Shown: positions 7,160 through 14,502 of the stretch, one piece after another
Layout of the letters: each line of letters begins with the position of its first letter
How positions within the stretch are numbered: position 1 is the stretch's first letter
Virus record (IMG/VR): IMGVR_UViG_3300033149_007560
Span: 1-30,792 of that record
Source of the DNA: a virus
Strand: one strand, 5' to 3'
Length of the DNA stretch: 30,792 nucleotides
Notes under the pieces: model-generated
What the model was told of the DNA's origin: nothing
Database searches by the model: none
Seen by the model: only the letters and a program-made list of their open reading frames with translations
Position numbers and translations under genes: made by a program

Positions 7160-7921
7160 TTACTTATTAAAAACTGGTATAATTGTGCAACGACATCTTA
7201 CGTGTAATGGTGGATAAGAAACTTCTCCATAACTGAAGTCCAAACCCATAAAAGTATCACCTTTATCAAAATAATTATTTTTTAAACCAATTGTTTTACC
7301 ATTCATTGCAACGCATCTTTCACAAGTTCTTTCATCAAAAGCTGTAAGCCACTGCTTCTGCTCAACAACTTCAGACTGCTTATATGCCTCAATTGTCCCA
7401 AAATTCATAGCTCTTGCAGTTTCAGTTCTTGCAATTGCAATAGACCTATGTCTTTCAGCATTCTCAAATACTTTTTCTACTCTTTTGGCTAAAAGACCAA
7501 TGCCCTCTCCACTATCCAATCCATCTGTGAGTTCTTTTCTCAATTTCTTATTTGTAACTTCATTTACCTCCTCAGCAAATTTAATAGAATTCTCTTTTAA
7601 GAAATCTTTAATTGCCTGAGAAGTCATATCTATTGCCCCAGCACCAATCAAGCTAGCAGCTAAATCACCTTCTTGTTTTAAAACTTCCTTCATTACAGGA
7701 GTTAAAATTATTACAAATTCCTTTGATTCTTCTTTTACATTTAGTAAAACCTGTGGTATATTAAGTGCTTTTGCACCTAATCTTTCTAGTGTTTTTCTTT
7801 TTTGTTTTCTAAAAAGAGCTTTAATTCTTTCACTAAACTTTTCTTCTAAAGCCTCTTGGACTTTTATTTGCGATCTCCAAAAACTTTCAGCTTTTTTTTC
7901 CGTTATTTCCCTTTTTTGGAC
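7160..7921 (-). CDS. MuF-type head morphogenesis protein, probably expressed as a portal fusion by -1 frameshift
   Basis: The C-terminal part has the MuF signature: RTETARAMNFGTIEAY, then FDERTCERCVAMNGKT and YPPLHVRCRCTIIPV, a Cys-His metal-site pattern. MuF proteins are minor head proteins near the portal. The first ATG is at 7693, but the same frame is open and protein-like for 76 further codons upstream (ESFWRSQIKVQEALEEKF and similar helical text), which is the normal MuF N-terminal region. No ATG, GTG or TTG exists in that extension; upstream it reaches an in-frame TAA before the A-run. The extension is in the -1 frame of the portal and enters through a slippery run at 7927-7921. An ATG start at 7693 would lose the helical region. 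Confidence 0.75.
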   Translation of the reverse strand, partial: VQKREITEKKAESFWRSQIKVQEALEEKFSERIKALFRKQKRKTLERLGAKALNIPQVLLNVKEESKEFVIILTPVMKEVLKQEGDLAASLIGAGAIDMTSQAIKDFLKENSIKFAEEVNEVTNKKLRKELTDGLDSGEGIGLLAKRVEKVFENAERHRSIAIARTETARAMNFGTIEAYKQSEVVEQKQWLTAFDERTCERCVAMNGKTIGLKNNYFDKGDTFMGLDFSYGEVSYPPLHVRCRCTIIPVFNK

Positions 7922-7930
7922 TTTTTTTTT
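7876..7930 (-). promoter_or_regulatory. Candidate -1 frameshift signal at the portal/MuF junction
   Basis: Nine As followed by G (7930-7921) contain A-AAA-AAG (7927-7921) in the correct phase of the portal frame, the same heptamer used in E. coli dnaX. Slipping back one base moves the ribosome from the portal frame into the MuF frame at portal residue K461. An inverted repeat TCCAAAAA/TTTTTGGA (7920-7913 and 7883-7876) lies directly after it, though with almost no spacer. The A9 run could also cause polymerase slippage, or hide an assembly indel. Confidence 0.55.
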
Positions 7931-9303
7931 ACTTTTCTTGAATGATATTTAATTATTTTCATTAAATTATCACTCACTTCCTTTTCATCTGCTTGTTTTT
8001 TTCTAAAGCGAATATTCTTTTTAATTGATTTTTTAGGAGTTTCATCTCTTTTGCTTGAACCAACACTTACAAGATTTAACGGAAGATAAATTTCATCTCC
8101 ACCGTTAATTGGTTTCAATCCTTCTTTATCTCTTACTTCATTAATTGTCATCCATCCATTCTTTAGAGCATTTTCATATTTATCAAGTTTGGCTTTTACA
8201 TTTTCAGGAACTGGATCTTCAAAATCTAAATAGAGATCATCACCAAACATTGGAATATAAAATTCATTCAACTGTTCAACTATCTTTTTCATCTTAGGTT
8301 TAATTGTCCATCTGGCAAAAGTATAAGCTCCAGTTTCAGCATTGGCACGATTTACATCATCACTAACAGCAACAACACTCTTTGGAACTCTGAAAATAGA
8401 GAATAATTTATCTCTGCTAAATTTCTGTTGTTCAACAAAATCCATATCTTTCTGGCTTAACTGCATAATTTTAAAATCCATATCTCCCTGTAAAATAGCA
8501 AGTTTTGAAACTTTATCTATTCCACTAAATTTCTTATTCCAAGCTTTTTCTAATCTTGCAATCTGTTGTTCTGAAAGTTTATTCTTAACAGATAGAATTG
8601 AATCAGGTCTTGCTGAATTATAGAAAAATCTTAAATTCCATTCTTCAGAGTACTTATCTAAATTATAAGTTGAAGCAGCAGAAGCTAAAGTTCCTCTTCC
8701 TCTAAAAGGACGATTTGGATCAGGATATTTTAGGAATATAATCTCCCAAGGTTGAAACTCAACAAATTTTCCATTATCTACTTCATATTTATATCCACCA
8801 ATCACATTTTTCTTATCCCATTTAATTGTTAATCTATCAGGTTTCAAAAGATATATTGAAGTAGGAGGAGAATTTTCACTTATTCTTTCCAAAGCCCAAG
8901 GTGCTTCCCCAGCTAATTCTAAATACTCTTGAGTTAACCAAAAATGATCAAATTTTGTGGTAAAATCATTTACTTTAAATAAAAGGTCTAACGCCTCGTG
9001 ATCTAATACTTCTTCTACCTTATTTCCTGATCTCTTATATAATTTAAGTTCTATTCCTGCCACTTCATCACAAATCGCAGAAATACAAGAGTGGACCCAG
9101 CCAGTAGCAGATCTTAAATAATCAGATTCGTTCATATCAGGAGGCATCTCCCCTAAAGTATTTGAAGCAGAAGGAAAATATCCAGTTTGTTCTGGAACTT
9201 CGCTCCAAGGCATTATCTCTCTCTTATTTTTTATATTTGGCTTTTTGCTTTTTGAAGCTTTTTTTTCGTAGCCAAAGTATTTTAAGAAGTTATCTATTAT
9301 CAT
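7903..9303 (-). CDS. Phage portal protein (HK97 family)
   Basis: The 466-residue protein opens with MIIDNFLKYFGYEKKASK, the usual short helix and basic linker of HK97-type portals, followed by SATGWVHSCISAICDEVAGI, LKPDRLTIKWD, RPFRGRGTLASA, LSVKNKLSEQQIARL and NEVRDKEGLKPINGGDE. Twelve copies form the ring through which DNA enters and leaves the head. The ATG lies directly after the eight-T tract of a terminator, so there is no room for a Shine-Dalgarno site and expression requires read-through. An alternative start is the in-frame ATG of MPWSEVPEQ (residue 31), but that removes the typical N-terminus. The 3' end carries the slip site described separately. Confidence 0.93.
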   Translation of the reverse strand: MIIDNFLKYFGYEKKASKSKKPNIKNKREIMPWSEVPEQTGYFPSASNTLGEMPPDMNESDYLRSATGWVHSCISAICDEVAGIELKLYKRSGNKVEEVLDHEALDLLFKVNDFTTKFDHFWLTQEYLELAGEAPWALERISENSPPTSIYLLKPDRLTIKWDKKNVIGGYKYEVDNGKFVEFQPWEIIFLKYPDPNRPFRGRGTLASAASTYNLDKYSEEWNLRFFYNSARPDSILSVKNKLSEQQIARLEKAWNKKFSGIDKVSKLAILQGDMDFKIMQLSQKDMDFVEQQKFSRDKLFSIFRVPKSVVAVSDDVNRANAETGAYTFARWTIKPKMKKIVEQLNEFYIPMFGDDLYLDFEDPVPENVKAKLDKYENALKNGWMTINEVRDKEGLKPINGGDEIYLPLNLVSVGSSKRDETPKKSIKKNIRFRKKQADEKEVSDNLMKIIKYHSRKVKKKSKKGK

Positions 9304-9337
9304 AAAAAAAAGGCATTAAAACAGCTGTTTTAACGCC
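9304..9337 (-). terminator. Factor-independent terminator directly before the portal start codon
   Basis: A GC-capped hairpin (9337-9312) is followed by eight Ts (9311-9304), and the portal ATG is the very next codon. Its core is the perfect 18-bp palindrome TTAAAACAGCTGTTTTAA. It lies only about 12 nt after the predicted transcription start of the consensus promoter, so it would end a transcript of about 46 nt unless read through. The palindrome could also serve as an operator. Confidence 0.8.
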
Positions 9338-9356
9338 AGTTCGTCTGACTTAGTTT

Positions 9357-9385
9357 ATTATAGAAAAAGCCAGACCAATTGTCAA
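9357..9385 (-). promoter_or_regulatory. Consensus sigma70 promoter ahead of the head genes
   Basis: TTGACA (9385-9380), a 17-bp spacer and TATAAT (9362-9357) match the vegetative promoter consensus at all twelve positions. Transcription would start near 9350. It begins 9 nt after the stop of the small gene at 9395 and points into the portal, MuF, protease and capsid genes, with the terminator in between. Confidence 0.85.
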
Positions 9386-9394
9386 CCTTTTAAG

Positions 9395-9610
9395 TTATCC
9401 ACAGGGCTCATAATCATCTTCAGCTAATAAATAGCTTCTTTCTATTGTTATAATCCTTGTGGGACGACCCTTTTTAACTTTAATATCTTTTATAAGTTCT
9501 TCATTAAACTTATAAATAGCATATTTCTCAACAGACATTCTTTGAATAAGATTAAAATATTCCCGATCTATATCTTTATGTAAAGTTATGGTATCTTTAT
9601 TTTTTATCAT
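9395..9610 (-). CDS. Small hypothetical protein
   Basis: A 71-residue protein beginning MIKNKDTITLHKDIDREYFN with alternating charged and hydrophobic residues and no membrane segment or known motif. The middle (KVKKGRPTRIITIERSYLL) is basic. It overlaps the end of the preceding glycosyltransferase gene by 14 nt and is the last gene before the head promoter. The size and charge would fit a small regulatory protein, but nothing in the sequence proves this. Confidence 0.55.
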   Translation of the reverse strand: MIKNKDTITLHKDIDREYFNLIQRMSVEKYAIYKFNEELIKDIKVKKGRPTRIITIERSYLLAEDDYEPCG

Positions 9611-10445
9611 TCTTACATTTTTTAATTATTTCCTTTAATTGTTTTACCGACAATTTTACATCATATTTTTCCCTGATTTCTTTAAATCTTTTATCTGCCT
9701 CTTTCTGTCTTTCTTTTGGATCTAAAAATCTTTCTAATTCTTCAGGAGTAGTAGCAACCGGCATTCCAAGAGCCCAAGCTGTAAAAGTTTTATTTTTAGA
9801 TTTAAATCTTCCTCTTGGTCTTGTATCAGGAGGCATCAAAACAATATCTGCTTCTAATATTTCCTCATTAAAATTAAAATAAGGATCTTCCCAATTATAT
9901 TTTATATTTTTATCAGCTTTTAAATAAGGAGGTCTTCCATTTGATATAACTTTTAATTTCAACCCATATTTTTTAAGAAACATTAAAGTTTGATCAAGAG
10001 TAGAAGCATTATGAGAATAACCAAACCATACTACCCACTTTGCCTTGCCTTCGTGTTTCTTTCTAACATTATGAAACTCTAAATCTTGCCTATCTGGAAC
10101 AAAATATACTGGCTTGCTACTAAATTTATCTAACTCTTTTTTTAATCCAGGACTTGATACAGTGACAGCATCACATTCATCAATTAACTCTACAATCGGA
10201 ACGGTGTCAAGCCAATCAGGATCACATAAATCCAATATCTTAATTCCATTATAAGCTTTTAGATATTGTTTCCAAAAACATTTTTGAAATATAACTGCCT
10301 CATATTTAGCACCTTGCCGAAAAATCTCTGCCTCATCCCAGTGATTAACTAACCAATGCCCTCTTATTCTTGAAGAGCCTAAATTTGACTTTCCGTGCCA
10401 ATCTTCAAATAAAAGAATTCCAACTTTTTTATTTTTTATTTTCAT
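9597..10445 (-). CDS. GT-B (GT4-like) glycosyltransferase
   Basis: The 282-residue protein has a two-domain layout: an N-terminal acceptor half, with CDAVTVSSPGLKKEL followed by KPVYFVPDR, and a C-terminal donor half with WVVWFGYSHNASTL, EILEADIVLMPPD and KTFTAWALGMPVATT. The last block occupies the place of the usual E-A-x-A-x-G-x-P-V nucleotide-sugar site but lacks the normal acidic residue. Likely retaining transfer from a nucleotide sugar in the cytoplasm. It overlaps the previous gene by 17 nt and is part of the glycan operon. Assigned by fold pattern; substrate unknown. Confidence 0.7.
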   Translation of the reverse strand: MKIKNKKVGILLFEDWHGKSNLGSSRIRGHWLVNHWDEAEIFRQGAKYEAVIFQKCFWKQYLKAYNGIKILDLCDPDWLDTVPIVELIDECDAVTVSSPGLKKELDKFSSKPVYFVPDRQDLEFHNVRKKHEGKAKWVVWFGYSHNASTLDQTLMFLKKYGLKLKVISNGRPPYLKADKNIKYNWEDPYFNFNEEILEADIVLMPPDTRPRGRFKSKNKTFTAWALGMPVATTPEELERFLDPKERQKEADKRFKEIREKYDVKLSVKQLKEIIKKCKNDKK

Positions 10446-11466
10446 AACTTTTTAAAACTTTATTTACTAATTTAATCCAATCCTCTCTAAACCTTTCACC
10501 ACTAAATAATTTTTGAGCTGTTTCTTTTCCTTTTTGTCCTATTTCAATTGCTTTCGGATAATTAAATGTCATATCAGCTATTTTTTTAGCAGCGTCTAAA
10601 GGATTGTTTTTACAAATAATACCATTTACTCCATCCTCTATGAAAGTATCAGCATCTTGATATTTAGTGGTGATAACACAACAACCACTAAACATAGCTT
10701 CTGTTCTTGTTCTTGGCATTGGCGAACCGTAAGTGGGATTAAAATATATTAATGTTTTTCCTAAGAATTCACGATATTCATCCCAACTTCCTCCAATAAA
10801 ATCTTGGCTTATCCAAACTATTTCAATTCCATATTTATCTCTTAATATTTCTCTTGTTTCTCTAAACAGACCTCTATTGTAATATTTATCTCCAATTCCA
10901 GCTGGAGATATGCAGGTAGCAGTTCTTGGTTCTTTTCTTAAATCCCACCATTCATCTTTATCAAGTCCGTGAATTATAGCTTGAGTATAATCTCCCCATT
11001 GCTCTTGAGCTTTATGAGAATTAACTACAACAGCATCAACATCTTTTAAAAGCTCTTTCATTTTTTTCTTCCCCCAAGCTATTCCATTTTCATCTGTTGG
11101 ATCTAATCCTTCTTCATCAGCTGCCATTTGATTAAATAATTCAGGATAAATAGGTGTTCCGTGATTAATAACTATTATTGGAAGTTTTCCTTTTAATACT
11201 CCAATTAAATGTTTAAACAGTTTTGACTTTCCTAAACTTTCCAATAAACATTGCTGATCAACGTGAAGAATAGCTAAATCATATTTCCCTTCTTCAAAAT
11301 ATGGAACCCATTTTAAATCTTTAGGCATAGGACGATTTCTATTATCCCATTTCCTCGTATGTTGTATTAAATAATGCCAATTAAAAGGCAATTTTAGCAA
11401 TTCATATTGATGAGCTACGTGCCAAGGCACAGAAAATACATTTATCTTTTTTGTTTTATTTGACAT
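10429..11466 (-). CDS. GT-B (GT4 family) glycosyltransferase
   Basis: The 345-residue protein contains AVVVNSHKAQEQW in the N-terminal half and, in the donor half, TLIYFNPTYGSPMPRTRTEAMFSG with the EAMxxGCxVITT block and EDGVNGIICKNNP, the standard ending of a GT4 nucleotide-sugar pocket. It would transfer a sugar from a nucleotide donor to a growing glycan. The gene starts after a 123-nt intergenic space that holds a plus-strand RNA candidate. A weak minus promoter (TTGTCA, 17 nt, TATAAG) ends 3 nt before its ATG and would make a start inside the gene, so I do not rely on it. Confidence 0.8.
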   Translation of the reverse strand: MSNKTKKINVFSVPWHVAHQYELLKLPFNWHYLIQHTRKWDNRNRPMPKDLKWVPYFEEGKYDLAILHVDQQCLLESLGKSKLFKHLIGVLKGKLPIIVINHGTPIYPELFNQMAADEEGLDPTDENGIAWGKKKMKELLKDVDAVVVNSHKAQEQWGDYTQAIIHGLDKDEWWDLRKEPRTATCISPAGIGDKYYNRGLFRETREILRDKYGIEIVWISQDFIGGSWDEYREFLGKTLIYFNPTYGSPMPRTRTEAMFSGCCVITTKYQDADTFIEDGVNGIICKNNPLDAAKKIADMTFNYPKAIEIGQKGKETAQKLFSGERFREDWIKLVNKVLKSYENKK

Positions 11467-11491
11467 AATCTTATATTTTTAGGTGTAATAT

Positions 11492-11520
11492 TTGACAATT
11501 TATTCCGTCATATTTATAGT
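11492..11520 (+). promoter_or_regulatory. Sigma70-type promoter on the plus strand
   Basis: TTGACA (11492-11497), 17-bp spacer, TATAGT (11515-11520): eleven of twelve consensus positions. It is the only clear promoter pointing against the gene direction. Both this promoter and the portal promoter begin TTGACAATT. Confidence 0.65.
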
Positions 11521-11525
11521 AAAGG

Positions 11526-11590
11526 AATACTGATATAAATTGAAGCTTCAAACCTGCCTATGTCCCGATGAGGGTGGCAGGTTTTTCTTT
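11526..11590 (+). ncRNA. Candidate small RNA of about 65 nt, antisense direction to the operon
   Basis: The transcript predicted from the plus promoter starts near 11526 and ends in a hairpin whose AAACCTGCC/GGCAGGTTT arms (11550-11558, 11576-11584) close a 17-nt loop containing CCCGATGAGGG, followed by a T-rich run to 11590. A GAAGCTTC palindrome lies before it. No ORF of useful length is present. It ends at the stop of the radical-SAM gene coming from the other side. Could be a regulatory RNA or a device that limits opposing transcription. Confidence 0.5.
11550..11590 (+). terminator. Factor-independent terminator on the plus strand
   Basis: A 9-bp perfect stem (AAACCTGCC with GGCAGGTTT) is followed by TTTTTCTTTT when the stem's last Ts are counted. 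On the minus strand the stem is not followed by Ts, so it acts only in plus direction. No protein gene on that strand needs it, which supports the small RNA call. Confidence 0.65.
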
Positions 11591-12309
11591 TAATCAGGAT
11601 CTCTTAAAAAATTACACTGGCTACAAAGCCCAATCTTATCTCTCATTCCTCTTTTTAAATAATATCTTATTTCTAAAAACTTATCGCAATTCCACAAGTC
11701 TATAACATTTTTATCCATTACATTTCCAGCAATCGTTGTTGAGTAATAATCAGCACAACATAAAACCATATTTCCTTGATAATCAATCATTGCTTGTTTT
11801 AATGCCTTATCACAAGGTTTTAAAACTAAGACATCTCTGCCGACCTTTATATTTCCTGCTCTATTCATAAAAATCTTTTGACGATCTCTATTCCAAACCA
11901 CAAATAATCTAACTTTCTTTCCGTCTTCATATTTTTTAAATTTTTCCTCAGTTTCTTTATTATAGCAAGTAATTAAAACTTGAGACATTCCTTTTTCAAA
12001 AAGCATATTATAATAATCCATATCCTTTTCTATTCCATTGCTACCTATCATAATAGGATTATCTGGAAATATCTTTCTAGTTTCTTCAATAAACATCGGT
12101 AGTCTTTCGTCTAAAGTTGGTTCATTAAATCCATACGGAGATATTCTTCCAGTATAATTCCTTTCTTTTAAATCTTTCATAATTTTAAAATAAACTTTTT
12201 CGTCCATTAATTCTCCGTGTTTTTCCATTTTAGAATTTGGGCAAGACCAACAATTAAGATTACAGCCGTGATAAGTTTCTATTTGAATTGCTTTAAATTT
12301 ATCATTCAT
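11590..12309 (-). CDS. Radical-SAM enzyme with C-terminal SPASM-type cluster domain
   Basis: From the ATG at 12309 the protein has 239 residues. HGCNLNCWSCPN gives the CxxxCxxC site (C16, C20, C23) that binds the [4Fe-4S] cluster cleaving SAM. The GFNEPTL segment matches the usual GGEP position. The C-terminus has LCCADYYSTTIAGN, DLWNC and LCSQCNF, the cysteine pattern of an auxiliary-cluster SPASM domain. Such enzymes in glycan clusters carry out sugar dehydration, epimerisation or similar radical steps; the substrate is unknown. The start at 12309 leaves one base after the preceding TAA; the longer start at 12330 would overlap by 20 nt. Confidence 0.8.
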   Translation of the reverse strand: MNDKFKAIQIETYHGCNLNCWSCPNSKMEKHGELMDEKVYFKIMKDLKERNYTGRISPYGFNEPTLDERLPMFIEETRKIFPDNPIMIGSNGIEKDMDYYNMLFEKGMSQVLITCYNKETEEKFKKYEDGKKVRLFVVWNRDRQKIFMNRAGNIKVGRDVLVLKPCDKALKQAMIDYQGNMVLCCADYYSTTIAGNVMDKNVIDLWNCDKFLEIRYYLKRGMRDKIGLCSQCNFLRDPD

Positions 12310-12310
12310 A

Positions 12311-13897
12311 TTAACTCGTTTTTTCTCCAAACAATTTATAATTTATTAACTTTGCCTTTATTAGACCTTTTCTTTTTTCTGGAGTCATTTTACTTGATTT
12401 TAATTCCCTTGCTAAAACATCAGGAAGATATTTCATAATAAATCCCTGATTTTTATATCTCGTTCTTATCTCTTGAGAAGCACCACCCCAACTTGTTATT
12501 CTTTCATTAAACATTCCAGCATTAATCAAATGCTCTCTTTTAATAGCACTAAAATTTTCAACAAAACTTTCTTTATGTCCACCTTTATCCCCAAAAGCCC
12601 AAAATTTTCCATCCTTTGACATCAAGAAATTAACAAATTTTTCTACCACATCTTTCTCAGGACAAATTCTACTATCACAAAAAACTAAAAACTCTCCGAT
12701 AGATTCAACTACAGCCATATTTCTTGCCATAGCTAAATTATATCCTTCCCTTTCAGTAAATACTTGCTTAACAGTTATTTTTGAATCCTTTATATTAAGA
12801 TTTATTTCTTTCTTTTCTTTTTCATCCCAAGCTACAATTGCCTCAATATTATTATATGTTTGACCTGCTAAGGAAGATAATATAGCTCTTACTTGTTCTT
12901 CCCTATCATAAGTAGCCGGAATAATAACACTTACACAAGGCTCTTTTCCAAACATAACTTTATTAAATAGTTTTTCATATTTCTTAGCCAAATATTCGGG
13001 AGTAAATCTTTTAACTGCCTGAAATCCATTTTTTCTTAACTTATTTCTTAAACTTTCATCTTCCATTGCTCTTTTAATCTTTTCTTTCATCTGTTCATAA
13101 TTCTCAAATTCAAAAAATAAGACATTCTCTTCATCTTTCCCAATATCAGTAGCTATACCATTATAGCTAGTAACCACAGGAACACCCATAGCAAGAGATT
13201 CTAAAAATCCTAAAGGACCTGCTTCGTGCCAAGATTCACTATTTCCTACATAAAGAGTAATATTTCTATAAAAGTTTTTTCTTTCTTCATCAGGGCAATT
13301 ATAATAATCAAATCTTATATTATCTTTATATTTTTGAGGAATTGAATCCCAATAATCTGGCTTATCAAAACGACCCATAAAATAAAGTGGATATTTAAGC
13401 TCATAACAAGCTTTAGCAATTTCTTTTAACCCCTTCCAGGGAACAACTCTTCCAACATATCCAATTGCTGGTTCTTTTGGTGGGTAATTTTCATTAAAAT
13501 CAAAGAAATCATATTCTGGAACATTTTCTATTTTATGAGTTTTCCCTGGATATAAATTATTTATAAATTCAAAGTATTGATTTGTCTTAACAACCAAGGC
13601 ATCAAAATCTTCCCATTTTTCAAGTTTCCTTTTTCTTAAGGTATGAAAAGTTAAAATCTTCTTTTTGTCTTTTAATTCAGGAATCTTTTCGCATAACTGC
13701 CAAGCTACATTCCAATACTCAAAATTAATTATATCAGCATCTTTAGCTGCTTCTCTTATTTCTTCCAAATGATCAGAGATATCTCTTGGTGGACAATAAA
13801 TAAGTTTCCACTCAAATTGAGGATTATATTTACGAATATGTCCACATAATCTTCCAATTGACCAAGGACAATCTGGTATTTGTAATATTTTAATCAT
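12311..13897 (-). CDS. Bifunctional glycosyltransferase: GT4 (GT-B) fused to GT2 (GT-A)
   Basis: A 528-residue protein. Residues 1-315 are a GT-B enzyme: AIGYVGRVVPWKGLKEIAKA, then LYVGNSESWHEAGPLGFLES and LAMGVPVVTSYNG give the donor half of GT4. From residue 322 a GT-A domain starts with VSVIIPATYDREEQV, contains FCDSR (about 406-410) at the metal-binding position, and GMFNERITSWGGASQE as acceptor loop. Two transferases in one chain suggest two successive sugar additions. It overlaps the nucleotidyltransferase gene by 8 nt. Confidence 0.85.
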   Translation of the reverse strand: MIKILQIPDCPWSIGRLCGHIRKYNPQFEWKLIYCPPRDISDHLEEIREAAKDADIINFEYWNVAWQLCEKIPELKDKKKILTFHTLRKRKLEKWEDFDALVVKTNQYFEFINNLYPGKTHKIENVPEYDFFDFNENYPPKEPAIGYVGRVVPWKGLKEIAKACYELKYPLYFMGRFDKPDYWDSIPQKYKDNIRFDYYNCPDEERKNFYRNITLYVGNSESWHEAGPLGFLESLAMGVPVVTSYNGIATDIGKDEENVLFFEFENYEQMKEKIKRAMEDESLRNKLRKNGFQAVKRFTPEYLAKKYEKLFNKVMFGKEPCVSVIIPATYDREEQVRAILSSLAGQTYNNIEAIVAWDEKEKKEINLNIKDSKITVKQVFTEREGYNLAMARNMAVVESIGEFLVFCDSRICPEKDVVEKFVNFLMSKDGKFWAFGDKGGHKESFVENFSAIKREHLINAGMFNERITSWGGASQEIRTRYKNQGFIMKYLPDVLARELKSSKMTPEKRKGLIKAKLINYKLFGEKTS

Positions 13898-14327
13898 ATA
13901 TTTTATTAATTTTATCTATCAACCACGAAGAACTTTGAACTTTTTCTCCGCCCACATTTTCAATAACTTTAATCCCAAATAAATCACATATCTCTTGTTC
14001 TTTTTTAGGTATATTATTATAATTTCTATCACCACCTTTAGCAAAAACATCAGGTTTAATAATGGCTAAACTATTTGTTACTGTCTGATCTTTATCAACT
14101 GACTCAAAAACTTCATCAACATACTTTATACTTTCTATTATTTCTTTTCTTTGATGAAATGGCATAAAGAAATAACCCTTCTTCTTTATTAAAAATTCAT
14201 CTGTATTCAAAATAACAATCAATTTTTCTCCCAGTTCTTTAGCTACCTTCATCTGGCGGATATGCCCAATATGAATTGGATCATATCCGCCAGAAACAGC
14301 TACGATCTTATATTTTTTCGTATTCAT
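13890..14327 (-). CDS. Cytidylyltransferase-like nucleotidyltransferase (HldE C-domain/TagD type)
   Basis: The 145-residue protein has SGGYDPIHIGHIRQM with the HxGH signature (19-22), LIVILNTDEF, FMPFHQRKEIIESIKYVDEV, FAKGGDRN and IENVGGEKVQSSSWLI. This is the fold of glycerol-3-phosphate cytidylyltransferase and of the adenylyltransferase half of HldE. It would join a sugar- or polyol-phosphate to CMP or AMP, producing an activated donor for the nearby transferases. The GGEKVQSSS block is shared by several subgroups, so the nucleotide and sugar are not fixed. It starts inside the preceding small gene. Confidence 0.8.
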   Translation of the reverse strand: MNTKKYKIVAVSGGYDPIHIGHIRQMKVAKELGEKLIVILNTDEFLIKKKGYFFMPFHQRKEIIESIKYVDEVFESVDKDQTVTNSLAIIKPDVFAKGGDRNYNNIPKKEQEICDLFGIKVIENVGGEKVQSSSWLIDKINKIYD

Positions 14328-14481
14328 CTTGAGTTAATATAATATCGTAAGTTTTATATTTCTTGTTCTTATTAAATAAGCCCAAGTTTTTTGCCTGTCT
14401 TAAAACTTCATTTTTATCTAAAGTTATAGGACTAGCTTTTTCATCCCCAGAAAGGATTTTCTTTTTTCTTCCACGTGGCAT
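14308..14481 (-). CDS. Small basic hypothetical protein (57 aa)
   Basis: The ATG at 14481 opens MPRGRKKKILSGDEKASPIT and closes at TAA 14308, 57 residues in all. The N-terminal PRGRKKK patch is a common DNA- or RNA-contact start in small phage proteins; the C-terminal half (YKTYDIILTQDEYEKI) is mixed charge. It exactly fills the 175-nt space between two assigned genes and overlaps the next start by 20 nt, as other genes here do. Function unknown. Confidence 0.6.
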   Translation of the reverse strand: MPRGRKKKILSGDEKASPITLDKNEVLRQAKNLGLFNKNKKYKTYDIILTQDEYEKI

Positions 14482-14502
14482 ATTTTTTTAAAGTTAACTT
14501 TA

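Noticed and set aside
11465-11500. Minus-strand promoter TTGTCA-N17-TATAAG before the gene at 10429-11466
   Set aside because: The transcription start would fall at or inside the start codon, and the -35 is just the opposite strand of the better plus-strand element.
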